From positions 310,001-374,000 of the forward strand of contig CAWEGV010000011.1 in NCBI GenBank assembly GCA_963808615.1: a stretch of 64,000 bases of DNA, written 5' to 3'. Position numbers and translations under genes: made by a program. Positions 43,881 through 53,177 of the stretch are shown in pieces. Positions within the stretch are counted from its first letter, which is position 1. Each line of letters begins with the position of its first letter. A model generated the notes under the pieces. It did not search any database, had not been told where the DNA came from, and saw only the letters and a program-made list of their open reading frames with translations. Source of the DNA: Palsa-504 sp963808615 (GTDB taxonomy: Bacteria > Actinomycetota > Actinomycetes > Streptosporangiales > Streptosporangiaceae).

Positions 43881-45164
43881 TCAGCGGGTCAGGATGAAGT
43901 CGCCGGGGTCGCGCGGAGGGCGCGGGCGGGCCTGCTCGGCGGGGTGCCCGACGGCGATGGCGCCCATGGGCCGCCAGCCATCCGGCAGGTCCATCGCCCG
44001 GGCGGCGACGTCCTGGCAGAACAGCGTGCTGGAGATCCAGGCCGAGCCGAGCCCTTCCACGGCCAGCGCGATGAGCAGGTTCTGTACCGCCGCGCCCATG
44101 GAGGCCGTGAACATGGCCTGTTCCGCGGCCGAGCGCCGGCGGTCGGGGTAATCGTGCGCCGCGCCGGTGACCAGGCACGGCACCACGATCAGCGGGGCGA
44201 GCCGCAGCGGCTCCCCGCGGCGGATCCGGCGGGCGATCTGCTCCGGCGTGAACCCGTCCCGCCGCAGGTCAGCTATCCAGGCCTCGCGCATCGCATCCAG
44301 CAAGGTCTCGCGCGCGGCCGCAGACTCCAGGATCACGAACCGCCATGGCTGGCTGTGGTGCGGCGCGGGCGCGGTCAGGGCGGTGGCGATTGCCCGGCGG
44401 ACCGCGTCGCCATCGACCGGCTCGCCGGTGAACGCCCTGATGGTCCTGCGGGCCAGAGGCACGTCCGCCGATCCGTAGCGGAACATGTCCTCGTCGGCCG
44501 ACCTGATGAGAGCCTGCGCGCCCGGGCCGTCCTGCTCGATGACCAGGCTCGCCAGCCCGTGCACCACCGCGACCGGGACCCCCAGCGACTTTCCCTTCAC
44601 CAGGTCGGCAGCGCCGGCGATCTCGTCGGCCACGGCGGCGACGGTGACGTCCAGGATGTTGCCGAAGGTGTCGGCCTGGCCGCGGTAGTCGCGGACGGGC
44701 ACCACGCCCGCCGCGCCGATGGCGTTGTCGGTCTGCCCGGTCCGCCACGGCCTGCCCATGGTGTCGGTGATGATGACACCGAGCCTGCGACCGGTCCGGG
44801 CCTGCAGCGCCTTGCGCAGCCGCCTGGCCGAGTCGTCGGGGTCCTCGGGCAGCAGGACCACGGTGCCCGGGGCCGTGTTGGACCCGTCCACGCCGGCCGC
44901 GGCCAGGACCAGGCCGTGCCGGGTCTGCGCAATGGTGGTGGCGCCGCGCCGCGCCACCACCCGCGCCGTCTCAGCTTCGATGGCCTGCTCGCGGGAGGCG
45001 GCCAGCACCCGCCCCTCGGCCTTGCTCACGATCTTCGAGGTGATGATCAGGATGTCGCCGTCGCGCAGGGCCGGGACAGCGTCCGCGATGAGCTGGGCCA
45101 GATCGCTGCCCGCGGTGATCTCGGGCAGCCCGGCGACCGGGGCGACCGTGACCGCGGTCGGCAT
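43881..45164 (-). CDS. fbiB: Coenzyme F420:L-glutamate ligase / FMN-dependent reductase (FbiB)
   Basis: A 427-residue two-domain protein. The N-terminal CofE-like half (LITSKIVSKAEGR, ITDTMGRPWRTGQTDNAIGAAGV, KGKSLGVPVAV) adds glutamates to F420-0; the C-terminal nitroreductase-fold half (HHSQPWRFVILES, GLGSAWISSTLF) binds FMN and, in mycobacterial FbiB, reduces dehydro-F420-0. The ATG shares one base with the FbiA stop; a GTG one codon earlier is also possible. The full-length fusion matches the mycobacterial type and implies long poly-glutamate F420. Confidence 0.9.
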   Translation of the reverse strand: MPTAVTVAPVAGLPEITAGSDLAQLIADAVPALRDGDILIITSKIVSKAEGRVLAASREQAIEAETARVVARRGATTIAQTRHGLVLAAAGVDGSNTAPGTVVLLPEDPDDSARRLRKALQARTGRRLGVIITDTMGRPWRTGQTDNAIGAAGVVPVRDYRGQADTFGNILDVTVAAVADEIAGAADLVKGKSLGVPVAVVHGLASLVIEQDGPGAQALIRSADEDMFRYGSADVPLARRTIRAFTGEPVDGDAVRRAIATALTAPAPHHSQPWRFVILESAAARETLLDAMREAWIADLRRDGFTPEQIARRIRRGEPLRLAPLIVVPCLVTGAAHDYPDRRRSAAEQAMFTASMGAAVQNLLIALAVEGLGSAWISSTLFCQDVAARAMDLPDGWRPMGAIAVGHPAEQARPRPPRDPGDFILTR

Positions 45165-46132
45165 CACGCCTGCTCCCCACGGCCGGGGTTCAGCTCCAGG
45201 GCCAATTCCAGGGCCGCTCGGGCGATCGCGGTGGTGGCCGGCAGATCACGCATGAACAGCGGCAGGACGCGGACCTCGATGCCCGTCAGCGCCGGGTCGC
45301 CGGCAGCCGCCTTGTCCTGATCATCGACGAGCCAGCCGTCGATCAGCTCTGGTCCGTAATGCGCGCCGACCGCCGCGGCCGACGTGGTGACGCCGATCGC
45401 GGCCAGGCAGGCGTCGGCCATCCCGCGTACCGGCGCGCCGCCGATGATCGGCGAGACGCCCACCACGGTCTTGGCCGCCACCGCCGTCCTGATGCCGGGA
45501 ACGGCCAGGATGGTGCCGATGCTCACCACCGGGTTCGACGGCGGGAACAGGATCACGTCCGCGCCGTCGATCGCCTCAAGCACCCCCGGTGCCGGGGCCG
45601 CGTCGGCAGCGCCCACGGCCCTGATGGCCGCCGCGGGCGTCTGCGCGTGCATGCGCACCCACCACTCCTGGAAGTGAACCGTGCGCCGGCCGCTGGCGTC
45701 CTGCAGCACGACGTGCGTCTCGATGGGATCGTCGGACATCGGGAGCAGCCGTACTCCCGGCCGCCACCGCTGACACAGCTGCTCGGTGACGGCCGACAGT
45801 GGGTGGCCGGCCGCCAGCAGCTGGCTGCGCACGATGTGGGTGGCGAAGTCCCGGTCACCGAGCGTGAACCAGTCCGGACTCGCGCCATAGGCGGCCAGCT
45901 CCGCCCGGACGCTGAAGGTCTCCTCGGCCCGACCCCAGCCCTGCTGCTCGTCGATGCCCCCGCCGAGCGTGTACATGACGGTGTCGAGGTCCGGGCAGAC
46001 CCGCAGCCCGAACAGCGTGATGTCGTCGCCGGTATTGCCGATGACCGTGAGTTCGGCGTCCGGGGCCGCTCGCTTCAGGCCGCGGAGGAAACGCGCGGCG
46101 CCCACGCCGCCCGCGAGCACGGTGATGCGCAT
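45164..46132 (-). CDS. fbiA: 2-phospho-L-lactate/phosphoenolpyruvate transferase (FbiA/CofD)
   Basis: A 322-residue CofD-family protein: N-terminal ITVLAGGVGAARFLRGL, NTGDDITLFGLRVCPDLDTVMYTLGG, the ETHVVLQ segment and DVILFPPSNPVVSIGTIL. It transfers the phospholactyl (or enolpyruvyl) moiety from the GDP-activated donor to F0 in coenzyme F420 synthesis. It heads a minus-strand operon with FbiB and is divergent from the WhiB gene, about 345 bases away. The fbiD gene that makes the donor is not in the window. Confidence 0.92.
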   Translation of the reverse strand: MRITVLAGGVGAARFLRGLKRAAPDAELTVIGNTGDDITLFGLRVCPDLDTVMYTLGGGIDEQQGWGRAEETFSVRAELAAYGASPDWFTLGDRDFATHIVRSQLLAAGHPLSAVTEQLCQRWRPGVRLLPMSDDPIETHVVLQDASGRRTVHFQEWWVRMHAQTPAAAIRAVGAADAAPAPGVLEAIDGADVILFPPSNPVVSIGTILAVPGIRTAVAAKTVVGVSPIIGGAPVRGMADACLAAIGVTTSAAAVGAHYGPELIDGWLVDDQDKAAAGDPALTGIEVRVLPLFMRDLPATTAIARAALELALELNPGRGEQA

Positions 46133-46166
46133 ACGTCAAAGTCTGTCAGGCCCGCTCCTGGGCGCC

Positions 46167-46238
46167 TGCCCGGCCCGCCCCCGGGCCGTCTGCCCGGCCC
46201 GCCCCCGGCCCGTCTGCCCGGCCCGCCCCGGGCCTCGG
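46167..46238. repeat. 24-bp tandem repeat upstream of fbiA
   Basis: Three head-to-tail copies of a 24-base unit starting TGCCCGGCCCGCCCC (46167, 46191, 46215); the third is slightly diverged. It begins 34 bases before the fbiA start, so it lies in its probable 5' UTR or promoter. Confidence 0.85.
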
Positions 46239-46386
46239 CCACGCGGACGCGCGACCGCAGCGGCCCGCTGGTAACAGCGTAGCTCTTGGTGCTGATGTGC
46301 CAGATGCCCAGTTTCCCAGGTGATTTATCTCGCATCTCAGGCAACGAATCGACCATTATCACCTTCCCGGCTTGACTTGAAGTAAG

Positions 46387-46398
46387 ACACGCGCGTGT
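46387..46398. promoter_or_regulatory. 12-bp palindrome upstream of whiB
   Basis: ACACGCGCGTGT is perfectly self-complementary and lies in an AT-richer stretch containing TTGACT and TAATTT, 79 bases before the WhiB start. It is a candidate operator in the whiB promoter or in the region shared with fbiA. Confidence 0.4.
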
Positions 46399-46477
46399 AA
46401 TTTCATCATTGTGATTTTCCACCTCTGGGCGGCGGTGGGAACCGGGGGGGACTCCGATCGGGGAGGGAGGATGCGCT

Positions 46478-46753
46478 GTGACTGAGGTCATCGTCCCGCT
46501 GGCGCAGGTGTTGGTCAGCCCGGATGATGTCGACGAGCTGGGCTGGCAGGACCGGGCGCTGTGCGCACAGACAGATCCGGAGGCGTTCTTCCCGGAAAAG
46601 GGAGGATCGACCCGCGAGGCCAAACGAGTGTGCCGGAGCTGCGAGGTTCGCGCCGAGTGCCTGGAGTACGCCCTGGAGCACGACGAGCGGTTCGGCATCT
46701 GGGGCGGCATGTCGGAGCGGGAACGCCGGCGCCTGAAGCGCCAGGCCGTCTAG
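46478..46753 (+). CDS. WhiB-family iron-sulfur transcription factor (WhiB2/WhmD type)
   Basis: A 91-residue Wbl protein after a GGGAGGGAGG ribosome binding site. The four cluster ligands are Cys 29, 52, 55 and 61 (CxxC in VCRSCEVRAEC), and the GIWGGMSERERRRL turn and basic helix follow. The pattern CAQTDPEAFFPEKGGSTREAKRVC is of the WhiB/WhmD class, which with WhiA controls septation genes in Streptomyces and is essential in mycobacteria. The gene is divergent from fbiA/fbiB, as whiB2 is in mycobacteria. Confidence 0.93.
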   Translation: MTEVIVPLAQVLVSPDDVDELGWQDRALCAQTDPEAFFPEKGGSTREAKRVCRSCEVRAECLEYALEHDERFGIWGGMSERERRRLKRQAV

Positions 46754-46891
46754 GCCGCGGACATCACCTGTTCAGCCTGCTGACCACGTTCGGCCTGTGT
46801 AGGGTGGTGCTGCCGTTCACGTAGTCCACGCGCTCTTGCCGGGGTAGGTAGCCGCGCGGAGTGCCGTTGCCCACGCCACCAGACAGGACCC

Positions 46892-49800
46892 TTGTCAGAG
46901 AACGCATCGCACCTGCGTCACGTGGTCACTGCCGTGATCGTTGCGCACGACGGCGCCCGGCTATTGCCGGGACTCATCAATGGCGTGCGGGAGCAGACCC
47001 ATCCCGTACATCGCGTCGTCGGGATCGACACCGGCAGCCGGGACCGCAGCGGCGCAGCGCTGGCCGAGCTCCTCGGTCCGAACGCGGTCTTCGGCATGGA
47101 ATCCGACACCGGCTACGGCGAGGCGGTATCTCGTGCGCTGCAGCACCCGGCGGCACGCAGGCCCGCAACTGGATCCGAGGCCGAGCCGGGCCCGCTGACC
47201 GAGTGGATCTGGCTGCTGCACGATGACTGCGAGCCAGCGGCCGACGCCCTCCAGCAGATGCTCAAGGTAGCCGACCGCAGCCGGTCGACGGTGGTACTCG
47301 GCCCGAAGCTGAAGGACGCGGCGAACCGGCGCGTGCTCCGCGAGGCGGGCATCACTGTGGACCGTGCCGGGCGCCGCCTCACCGGGATCGAGCCAGGCGA
47401 GATCGACCAGGGCCAGCACGATGGCAACCGGCTGGTGCTGGCGGTGAGTTCGGCCGGCATGCTGATCCGCCGCGATGTCTGGGATCAGATGGGCGGGTTC
47501 GACAGCGACCTGCCGCTGTTCCGTGACGACATCGACTTCTGCTGGCGGGTTCACGCGGCTGGCTACGAGGTGCGGGTGGTGACCGACGCGGTGGTGTATC
47601 ACCGCGAGCTGGCGGCCAGACAGATCAGGAAGGTTCCCGTTGCCCAGGGTCATCCGCGGCGGCTCGAGCGGCGCAGCGCGCTGTACGTGCTCGCGGTCAA
47701 CCTGCCGCTCGGCCGCATGCTCGCCATCGTGGGGGGCTGCGTCGTCGGCTCCGTGGTGCGCGCAGCCTACTTCCTCCTCACCAAGCAGCAGCGCAAGGCC
47801 TGGGCTCATCTCGGCGCGATTGCCTGGCTGCTGCGTCATCCGGCGCTGCTCTGGCGCGCGCGCCGCCGCCGCGCGGCTGACCGCAAGCAGGGCTGGGCAG
47901 TGTTGCACGCCCAGCTGCCCAGTGGCCGCACGCTGGCCCGGCTCGCCGAAGGTGCCGCGAGCCTGCTGTCCCGCAGCCCGGGCTACGAGAGCGGCGGGCT
48001 TCATCAGGCCCTCAGCAATGAGCCCGGCGAGGATCTGCCGATGCCTGCCACCGATTCGGTCATCCGGCGGGTGCTGACCAGCCCGGGCGTCCTGCTCTGC
48101 GCCGGGCTCATCCTCGTCGCCCTGGTGGCGGAACGCTCGCTGGCCGGCTCGGTGCTGACCGGTGGGGGCACGCTCAAGGGCGGGATGTTGGTTCCCGCCT
48201 GGGGCGGGGCGAGCGATCTGTGGCGGGAGTACCTGGCGGGCTACCACGACACCGGCGTCGGATCGGCCGCGAGCGCCCCGCCCTACCTGGGGCTGATGGC
48301 CGCGCTGGCTACCGTGCTGGCCGGCAAGTCCTGGCTGGCCACGGATGTGCTGTTGCTCGGATGCGTGCCCGCGGCGGGGATCACGGCGTTCTTCGCCGCC
48401 CGGCGCATTACGCCGGTGCTGGCGGTCAGGTGCTGGATCGCGGTCACCTATGCGCTGCTCCCGGTGGCGATGGGCGCCGTGGCCACCGGGCGGATAGGCA
48501 CCGCCGTCGTCTTCGTCCTGCTTCCGCTCATCGGCATCACCATCGAGCGGATGCTCACCGGCCCGGCGCGGGCAGCCCGTCGTGCGGCCTGGGCGGCGGG
48601 CCTGCTCGTCGCGGTCGCCGCGGCGTTCGTGCCGCTGGTCTGGCCGATCGCGGTGGTGGCCGCCCTCGGCGTGGTCGTGGCGTGGCCGTGGCTGGGCCCG
48701 AGGGTCGCCGTCAATGCGGCGATCGTCGCGGCCGTGCCGGCGGTGGCCCTCATACCGTGGACATTCCACCTGCTCGCGCAGCCTTCCGCCTTCTTGTCCG
48801 AGGCCGGGCTGGCGCGGCCTGGACTGGCCTCGGCGGGCCTGCGGCCAGAGTCGGTGCTGCTGCTCAGCCCCGGCGGCCCGGGCCTTCCGCCCGCCTGGGT
48901 CACCGTAGGGCTGGTCCTGCCTGCGTTCTGCGCGCTGCTGGCGCGCAGGAGGATGGCCCTGGTGTACGCGGGCTGGGGCATCGCCCTGTCCGGGCTGGCG
49001 ATCGCGCTCGCGGTGAGCAGGGTCCGGGTGACGCCGCCCCAGGGCGGGACCGCGGTCAGTACCTGGCCGGGCATCGCGATCGCCATCGCCGCCGTCGGCC
49101 TGCTGCTGGCGGCCACGCCACTGATCGAGGCGGCCGCCGGGATGGCCGGGCGAACCGGAGAGCCCGCCGCGGGCAGGCTGCCTGGCACCAGCGGGCGCAG
49201 GCTCGCGGCGCTTGCGGTCCTGGCCGTCGCGGTCTCGGCGCCGGTGCTCGCGGCCGGTTACTGGCTGGCTGAGGGTGTCCGCGGTCCGGTGACCCCCGCG
49301 GGACCGCAGATTCTGCCCGCCTTCGTCGCGGCCGCGTCCTCCGGTCCGGACCGGAGCCGGACGCTGGTTGTGCGGCAGGACGGCGGTGTCCTGACCTATA
49401 CCGTCCTGCGCAACACCGATCCCGTGCTCGGCGAGCCGGAACTGGTAGCGGACTCTTCCGCGACGCGGGCGCTGGACGGCGTGGTCAGCTCCCTGGATGC
49501 GGCGGCCAGCGGGGACGCGGGAAATACCGGGCAGGCGCTGAGCCAGTTCGACGTCGGCTACGTGCTGCTTCCCGCCCCCATCGATCAGGCGCTGGCCCAC
49601 CAGCTCAACGGGGCGGCCGGCCTGGTCCCCCTGACCGTGGCGCCCGCCTATGACCTGTGGCAGGTCGCGGGGACCGTGGCCCGCGTCCGCGTGATCGGCG
49701 CTGATGGCACCGTGGTGCCGGTCTCCTCCGGCTCGATCGGTGTGCAGGCGGACCTCGCTCCGGGGACGGGAGGCACGCTGGTCCTGGCCGAGCCTGCAGG

Positions 49801-50752
49801 CGGCTGGTCCGCCACCCTCAACGGAAGACCGCTGGTCAAGCTGGGCACAGCGGTTGACGGATGGGCCCAGGGCTGGGTTCTGCCCGCTGGCGGCGGCCTC
49901 CTGGTCATCGCGCGGGACGAGACGGCACGGGACGTCAGCCTGGCCCTGGAGGCCGTTGCCGTCCTGGTCGTGCTCGCGCTGGCCCTGCCAGGCACCAGGT
50001 CGGCCGTCCCGGCTCCGGCCGCAGAGGCCGAGACCGGGCCCGAGCCGGAGGCGATCCCTGCCGCGGGCCGGCGGCGGAACCGCGCCAGCGGACCGAGCGT
50101 GGCCCGGCGTACACGCACATCGCTGCCGTTCGCCCTGGCCGCCCGCCGGGCCCCCGGAGCGGACCGCTCCGGCTCGCGCGAGTTCGCTGCTGACCCGGCC
50201 GAGATCGGCGCCGCCAACGGCGACTCTCCGGCGGCCGCCGGAATCCCCGCGTATGCTGCCGCGGACCGCTCAGGTGCGCATGCCGCCCCCGGCCCCGATG
50301 CTCAGGCTGGGATGCAGCCCAGGCCCGCCGCGACCAATCCGTTTCCGCCCGAGCCGGAGTTCCGCGGCGGATGTGGCCCTGAGCCCGTGATGAGCGCAGA
50401 GCCCGGTGCTGACGAGGGCGCCTCCCCCCGGACCATGACCGGGCCCGCCGCCGCGGATGCCCCGCCCGGCGCCCCCAGGCGGTCGCGGGGAGGCCAGCAC
50501 GCGGCCCGGCACGGCAAGCCTTCGCGGCGCTGGCGCGGCCGCCCGGCAAAACGGCCAGAGACCGGCCCGGCCGAAGTCGTCCAGCCACCGGCCATGACGG
50601 CCCAGGACACCGGCGCGACGTCCCGGGATCACACCCAGGACAGCCTCGGCCCCCGCCCCGGAGACGAATCCGGCGGTATACCGGGCTGGGCCCCGCCTGA
50701 CCCCGCGACCACCGACCCGCGGCCACCCTGGGACCTGGGTCACCGGCCATGA
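46892..50752 (+). CDS. Large GT2 glycosyltransferase/polytopic membrane protein
   Basis: A 1286-residue protein with a TTG start after AGGA. Residues ~8-260 form a GT-A family 2 domain (VTAVIVAHDGARLLPGLI, WIWLLHDDCEPAADALQQML, GFDSDLPLFRDDIDFCWRVHAAGY); then come at least ten membrane helices (~270-800), a periplasmic beta-rich region (VLRNTDPVLGEPELVAD), another helix near 1040, and a Pro/Ala/Arg-rich disordered tail of ~200 residues. Similar proteins neighbour whiB2/fbiA in many actinobacteria and are thought to make cell-wall glycans. No product is known. Confidence 0.8.
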   Translation: MSENASHLRHVVTAVIVAHDGARLLPGLINGVREQTHPVHRVVGIDTGSRDRSGAALAELLGPNAVFGMESDTGYGEAVSRALQHPAARRPATGSEAEPGPLTEWIWLLHDDCEPAADALQQMLKVADRSRSTVVLGPKLKDAANRRVLREAGITVDRAGRRLTGIEPGEIDQGQHDGNRLVLAVSSAGMLIRRDVWDQMGGFDSDLPLFRDDIDFCWRVHAAGYEVRVVTDAVVYHRELAARQIRKVPVAQGHPRRLERRSALYVLAVNLPLGRMLAIVGGCVVGSVVRAAYFLLTKQQRKAWAHLGAIAWLLRHPALLWRARRRRAADRKQGWAVLHAQLPSGRTLARLAEGAASLLSRSPGYESGGLHQALSNEPGEDLPMPATDSVIRRVLTSPGVLLCAGLILVALVAERSLAGSVLTGGGTLKGGMLVPAWGGASDLWREYLAGYHDTGVGSAASAPPYLGLMAALATVLAGKSWLATDVLLLGCVPAAGITAFFAARRITPVLAVRCWIAVTYALLPVAMGAVATGRIGTAVVFVLLPLIGITIERMLTGPARAARRAAWAAGLLVAVAAAFVPLVWPIAVVAALGVVVAWPWLGPRVAVNAAIVAAVPAVALIPWTFHLLAQPSAFLSEAGLARPGLASAGLRPESVLLLSPGGPGLPPAWVTVGLVLPAFCALLARRRMALVYAGWGIALSGLAIALAVSRVRVTPPQGGTAVSTWPGIAIAIAAVGLLLAATPLIEAAAGMAGRTGEPAAGRLPGTSGRRLAALAVLAVAVSAPVLAAGYWLAEGVRGPVTPAGPQILPAFVAAASSGPDRSRTLVVRQDGGVLTYTVLRNTDPVLGEPELVADSSATRALDGVVSSLDAAASGDAGNTGQALSQFDVGYVLLPAPIDQALAHQLNGAAGLVPLTVAPAYDLWQVAGTVARVRVIGADGTVVPVSSGSIGVQADLAPGTGGTLVLAEPAGGWSATLNGRPLVKLGTAVDGWAQGWVLPAGGGLLVIARDETARDVSLALEAVAVLVVLALALPGTRSAVPAPAAEAETGPEPEAIPAAGRRRNRASGPSVARRTRTSLPFALAARRAPGADRSGSREFAADPAEIGAANGDSPAAAGIPAYAAADRSGAHAAPGPDAQAGMQPRPAATNPFPPEPEFRGGCGPEPVMSAEPGADEGASPRTMTGPAAADAPPGAPRRSRGGQHAARHGKPSRRWRGRPAKRPETGPAEVVQPPAMTAQDTGATSRDHTQDSLGPRPGDESGGIPGWAPPDPATTDPRPPWDLGHRP

Positions 50753-52302
50753 GGCCCGTCCATCTGGTCCCCGCCGCCGCGGTGCTACTGGCCCTGGGTG
50801 CGATCGCAGCCGCCGCGCAGTTCGGCCGGCCTGCCGCGACGGCTCCGAGCCAGGCCGTCACGGCGCCTGGCCAGGCGGTGGTTACGTCCGCGGCCCGGGC
50901 CTGCCCTCCCGTCCCGGGCGGCGGACCAGGCACGGTCGCGTTCATCGCCGGCCCGCCGTCATCGTCATCCGGACCGGCCTCCGGAGCCGGGCAGGCCGGC
51001 AGCACCGGGCAGGCCGGCAGCACCGGGCAGGCCGGCAGCACCGGGCAGGCACAGCTGGCGCCCTTGCCGCTAGCCGCGGCTGAGCTGCGCGTGGCCAGCC
51101 CCATCAGCCAGGAAGTTCCTGGCGTGCTGCAGATGCTGAACATCCCCGCCGCGCAGGGCGCGGGCAAGCAGAACACCCAGATCCTCCAGGGCTGGTCGGT
51201 GACCGCGAACGGCACCATGGCACAGGCCATGGAGGCTGAGGTAACACAGAGTCCGGGTCTGGCTACCGTACGCTGTGGCGAGCCTGGCTCAGACATCTGG
51301 TTTGTCGGACCGGGACTGCAGGGCGATGTTCATCACATCGAGCTTGACCTGATGAACATCGACGCGCTGGCCGCGAGCGTGGACGTCAACGTCTTGACCG
51401 ACGCCGGGCGGGTCGAGGCCGGGAATGCCGCCGGGCTCACGGTTCCGCCGCATCAGACGGTTACCGAGTCCCTTTCCTCCCCGGCCGGCGGAGCCAGCGT
51501 GGTCGCCATAGAAGTGCGCACCACCATCGGCCGGGTGGCTGCCGACGTCTCGGAAGCCTCCTCCGGAGGCGGTTCGGCGAGCTGGCTGCCCATTGCGGAA
51601 GCGCCATCGGCTCATCTGGTCATACCGGGGGTGCCACCGTCCGGCAGTCCGGCCGGTCTGTACATCGTCGTCCCTGGCAGCGTCGATGCCAGGGTGACCG
51701 TGCTTGCCCTTACCTCGCAGGGGCCATACCGCCCGTTCGGCGTGCAGACCGAGGACCTGCCTGCCAACTCGGCCTCATACGTGCCTCTCACCCCCCTCGG
51801 CGGCACCGCGGCAGCGCTCGAACTGGAGTCGAACGTGCCGGTCACCGCGGCCGTTCTGGTGCCGGGCAGCGGCCTGGGGGCCTTGACCGCGGCTACCGCG
51901 CCCATCAGCGAGCAGGCGATCGTGGCCGGGAACACCAGCGGCTCCGGCCTTGGCGCCACCATCGTCCTGTCCGCCCCGGCCGCGGCAGCCCGGGTTCGCC
52001 TGACGGAGATGGCCGCGGCGTCCGGCCGGAGCGCGAACGGGGCCAGCGTGACCGTCAGCCAGGCCGTCTCGATCCAGGCCGGCCACACGCTGACCGCGCG
52101 GGTCTCGGCGCCCCGGGGCGCCAGCGCCGGAGCGGCGTTCGCCGTCGTGATCACCCCGATGCCCGGGTCAGGCCCGGTGTACGCCGCACGGGTGGAGACG
52201 CAAGGCCAGAACACCGTCGTGTCCATCATCCCGGCCGTCAGCGCGCTGACCACGATCATCATCCCGCCCGTCCGCGACTCCTACGACGCCATCTCTCCCT
52301 GA
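50749..52302 (+). CDS. DUF5719 secreted protein
   Basis: A 517-residue protein whose ATG overlaps the glycosyltransferase stop (ATGA). The N-terminal hydrophobic helix (HLVPAAAVLLALGAIAAAAQF) is a signal or anchor. A Gly/Ser repeat linker (GQAGST three times, ~80-100) leads to two or more beta-sandwich-like domains rich in Val/Thr/Ala (VHHIELDLMNIDALAASVDVNVLTD, SVDARVTVLALTSQG). It matches the DUF5719 family, which is commonly coupled to the GT2 membrane protein. The pair probably acts together outside the membrane in surface glycan work. Confidence 0.78.
   Translation: MRPVHLVPAAAVLLALGAIAAAAQFGRPAATAPSQAVTAPGQAVVTSAARACPPVPGGGPGTVAFIAGPPSSSSGPASGAGQAGSTGQAGSTGQAGSTGQAQLAPLPLAAAELRVASPISQEVPGVLQMLNIPAAQGAGKQNTQILQGWSVTANGTMAQAMEAEVTQSPGLATVRCGEPGSDIWFVGPGLQGDVHHIELDLMNIDALAASVDVNVLTDAGRVEAGNAAGLTVPPHQTVTESLSSPAGGASVVAIEVRTTIGRVAADVSEASSGGGSASWLPIAEAPSAHLVIPGVPPSGSPAGLYIVVPGSVDARVTVLALTSQGPYRPFGVQTEDLPANSASYVPLTPLGGTAAALELESNVPVTAAVLVPGSGLGALTAATAPISEQAIVAGNTSGSGLGATIVLSAPAAAARVRLTEMAAASGRSANGASVTVSQAVSIQAGHTLTARVSAPRGASAGAAFAVVITPMPGSGPVYAARVETQGQNTVVSIIPAVSALTTIIIPPVRDSYDAISP
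50989..51050. repeat. 18-bp coding tandem repeat
   Basis: GGGCAGGCCGGCAGCACC repeats three times exactly, plus a partial unit, giving GQAGST units in the linker after the DUF5719 signal helix. It is likely to vary in copy number between strains. Confidence 0.85.
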
Positions 52303-52371
52303 CCCAGCCAGAAATACGAACGCACGCACCACCCGTTTGGCAGCGCGCCGCGCCCGGGCCCGTCGCCAGGG

Positions 52372-53160
52372 TCAGCAGGTGGCCCAGATCCCGCCGTCGA
52401 CCGGGATGATGGCGCCGGTCACGTACGCGGCCCCGCGCCCGCTCAGGAACACCGCGACGCCCGCCATATCGTCGGGCCGGCCGATGCGCCCGAGCGGGGA
52501 GGAGGCCGCGATCTGCTCGCCGGCGGAGGCCAGGGTGGCCGCCATCATCTTGGACTCGAACGGGCCAGGGGCCACCGCGTTGACGGTGATGTGCCGCGGC
52601 CCGAGCTCGCGGGCCAGCACCCGGGTGAGCTGGTGCAGCCCCGCCTTGCTCGCCGCGTACGAATAGGTGGGCAACCCCGGCACCCGCAGCCCGTCGATGC
52701 TGCCCACGTTGATCACGCGGGCCGGGTCATCGGCGGTGCCGGCCGCCTCGAGCAGCGGCAGGAACGCCCGGATCAAGAAGAACGGCGCCTTGAGGTTGAG
52801 GTTGAGGACCTTGTCCCAGGCCGAGGCCGGGAACTCCGCCAGCGGCGCACCCCAGGTGGCGCCGGCGTTGTTGACCAGGATGTGCACCTGCTCCTCGGAC
52901 CGGCCGACCTCGACGGCCAGCCGCGTGCATTCCTCCTCACGGGACAAGTCGGCAGGCACCGAAAGCACGGTGCCGTAAGCGGACAGTTCGGTCACGGCGG
53001 CCCGCCCCGCCTCCGGCTTGCGCGAGCTGATGTACACCGAAGCCCCGGCCTGCAGCAGGCCGCGCGCCATCATCAGGCCGATGCCGCGGGTCCCGCCGGT
53101 CACGACCGCGACCTTGCCGGTGAGATCGAACAGGTCCACCAGACCCTCCGAATGCGTCAA
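52372..53160 (-). CDS. Short-chain dehydrogenase/reductase
   Basis: A 262-residue classical SDR: VAVVTGGTRGIGLMMARGLL (TGxxxGxG), VNNAGATWGAP, the active site INVGSIDGLR (Ser), YSYAASKAGLHQL (YxxxK, intact) and NAVAPGPFESKMM, ending in a typical GGIWATC. It probably reduces or oxidises a hydroxyl with NADP(H), as in 3-oxoacyl-ACP reductase-like enzymes. It is convergent with the DUF5719 gene and is 17 bases upstream of the metallopeptidase stop. The substrate is unknown. Confidence 0.85.
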   Translation of the reverse strand: MTHSEGLVDLFDLTGKVAVVTGGTRGIGLMMARGLLQAGASVYISSRKPEAGRAAVTELSAYGTVLSVPADLSREEECTRLAVEVGRSEEQVHILVNNAGATWGAPLAEFPASAWDKVLNLNLKAPFFLIRAFLPLLEAAGTADDPARVINVGSIDGLRVPGLPTYSYAASKAGLHQLTRVLARELGPRHITVNAVAPGPFESKMMAATLASAGEQIAASSPLGRIGRPDDMAGVAVFLSGRGAAYVTGAIIPVDGGIWATC

Positions 53161-53177
53161 CAGGGGCGGTTAACCAC

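Noticed and set aside
46140..46240. A CRISPR-like array before fbiA
   Set aside because: The units are only 24 bases, directly adjacent without spacers, so it is a simple tandem repeat.
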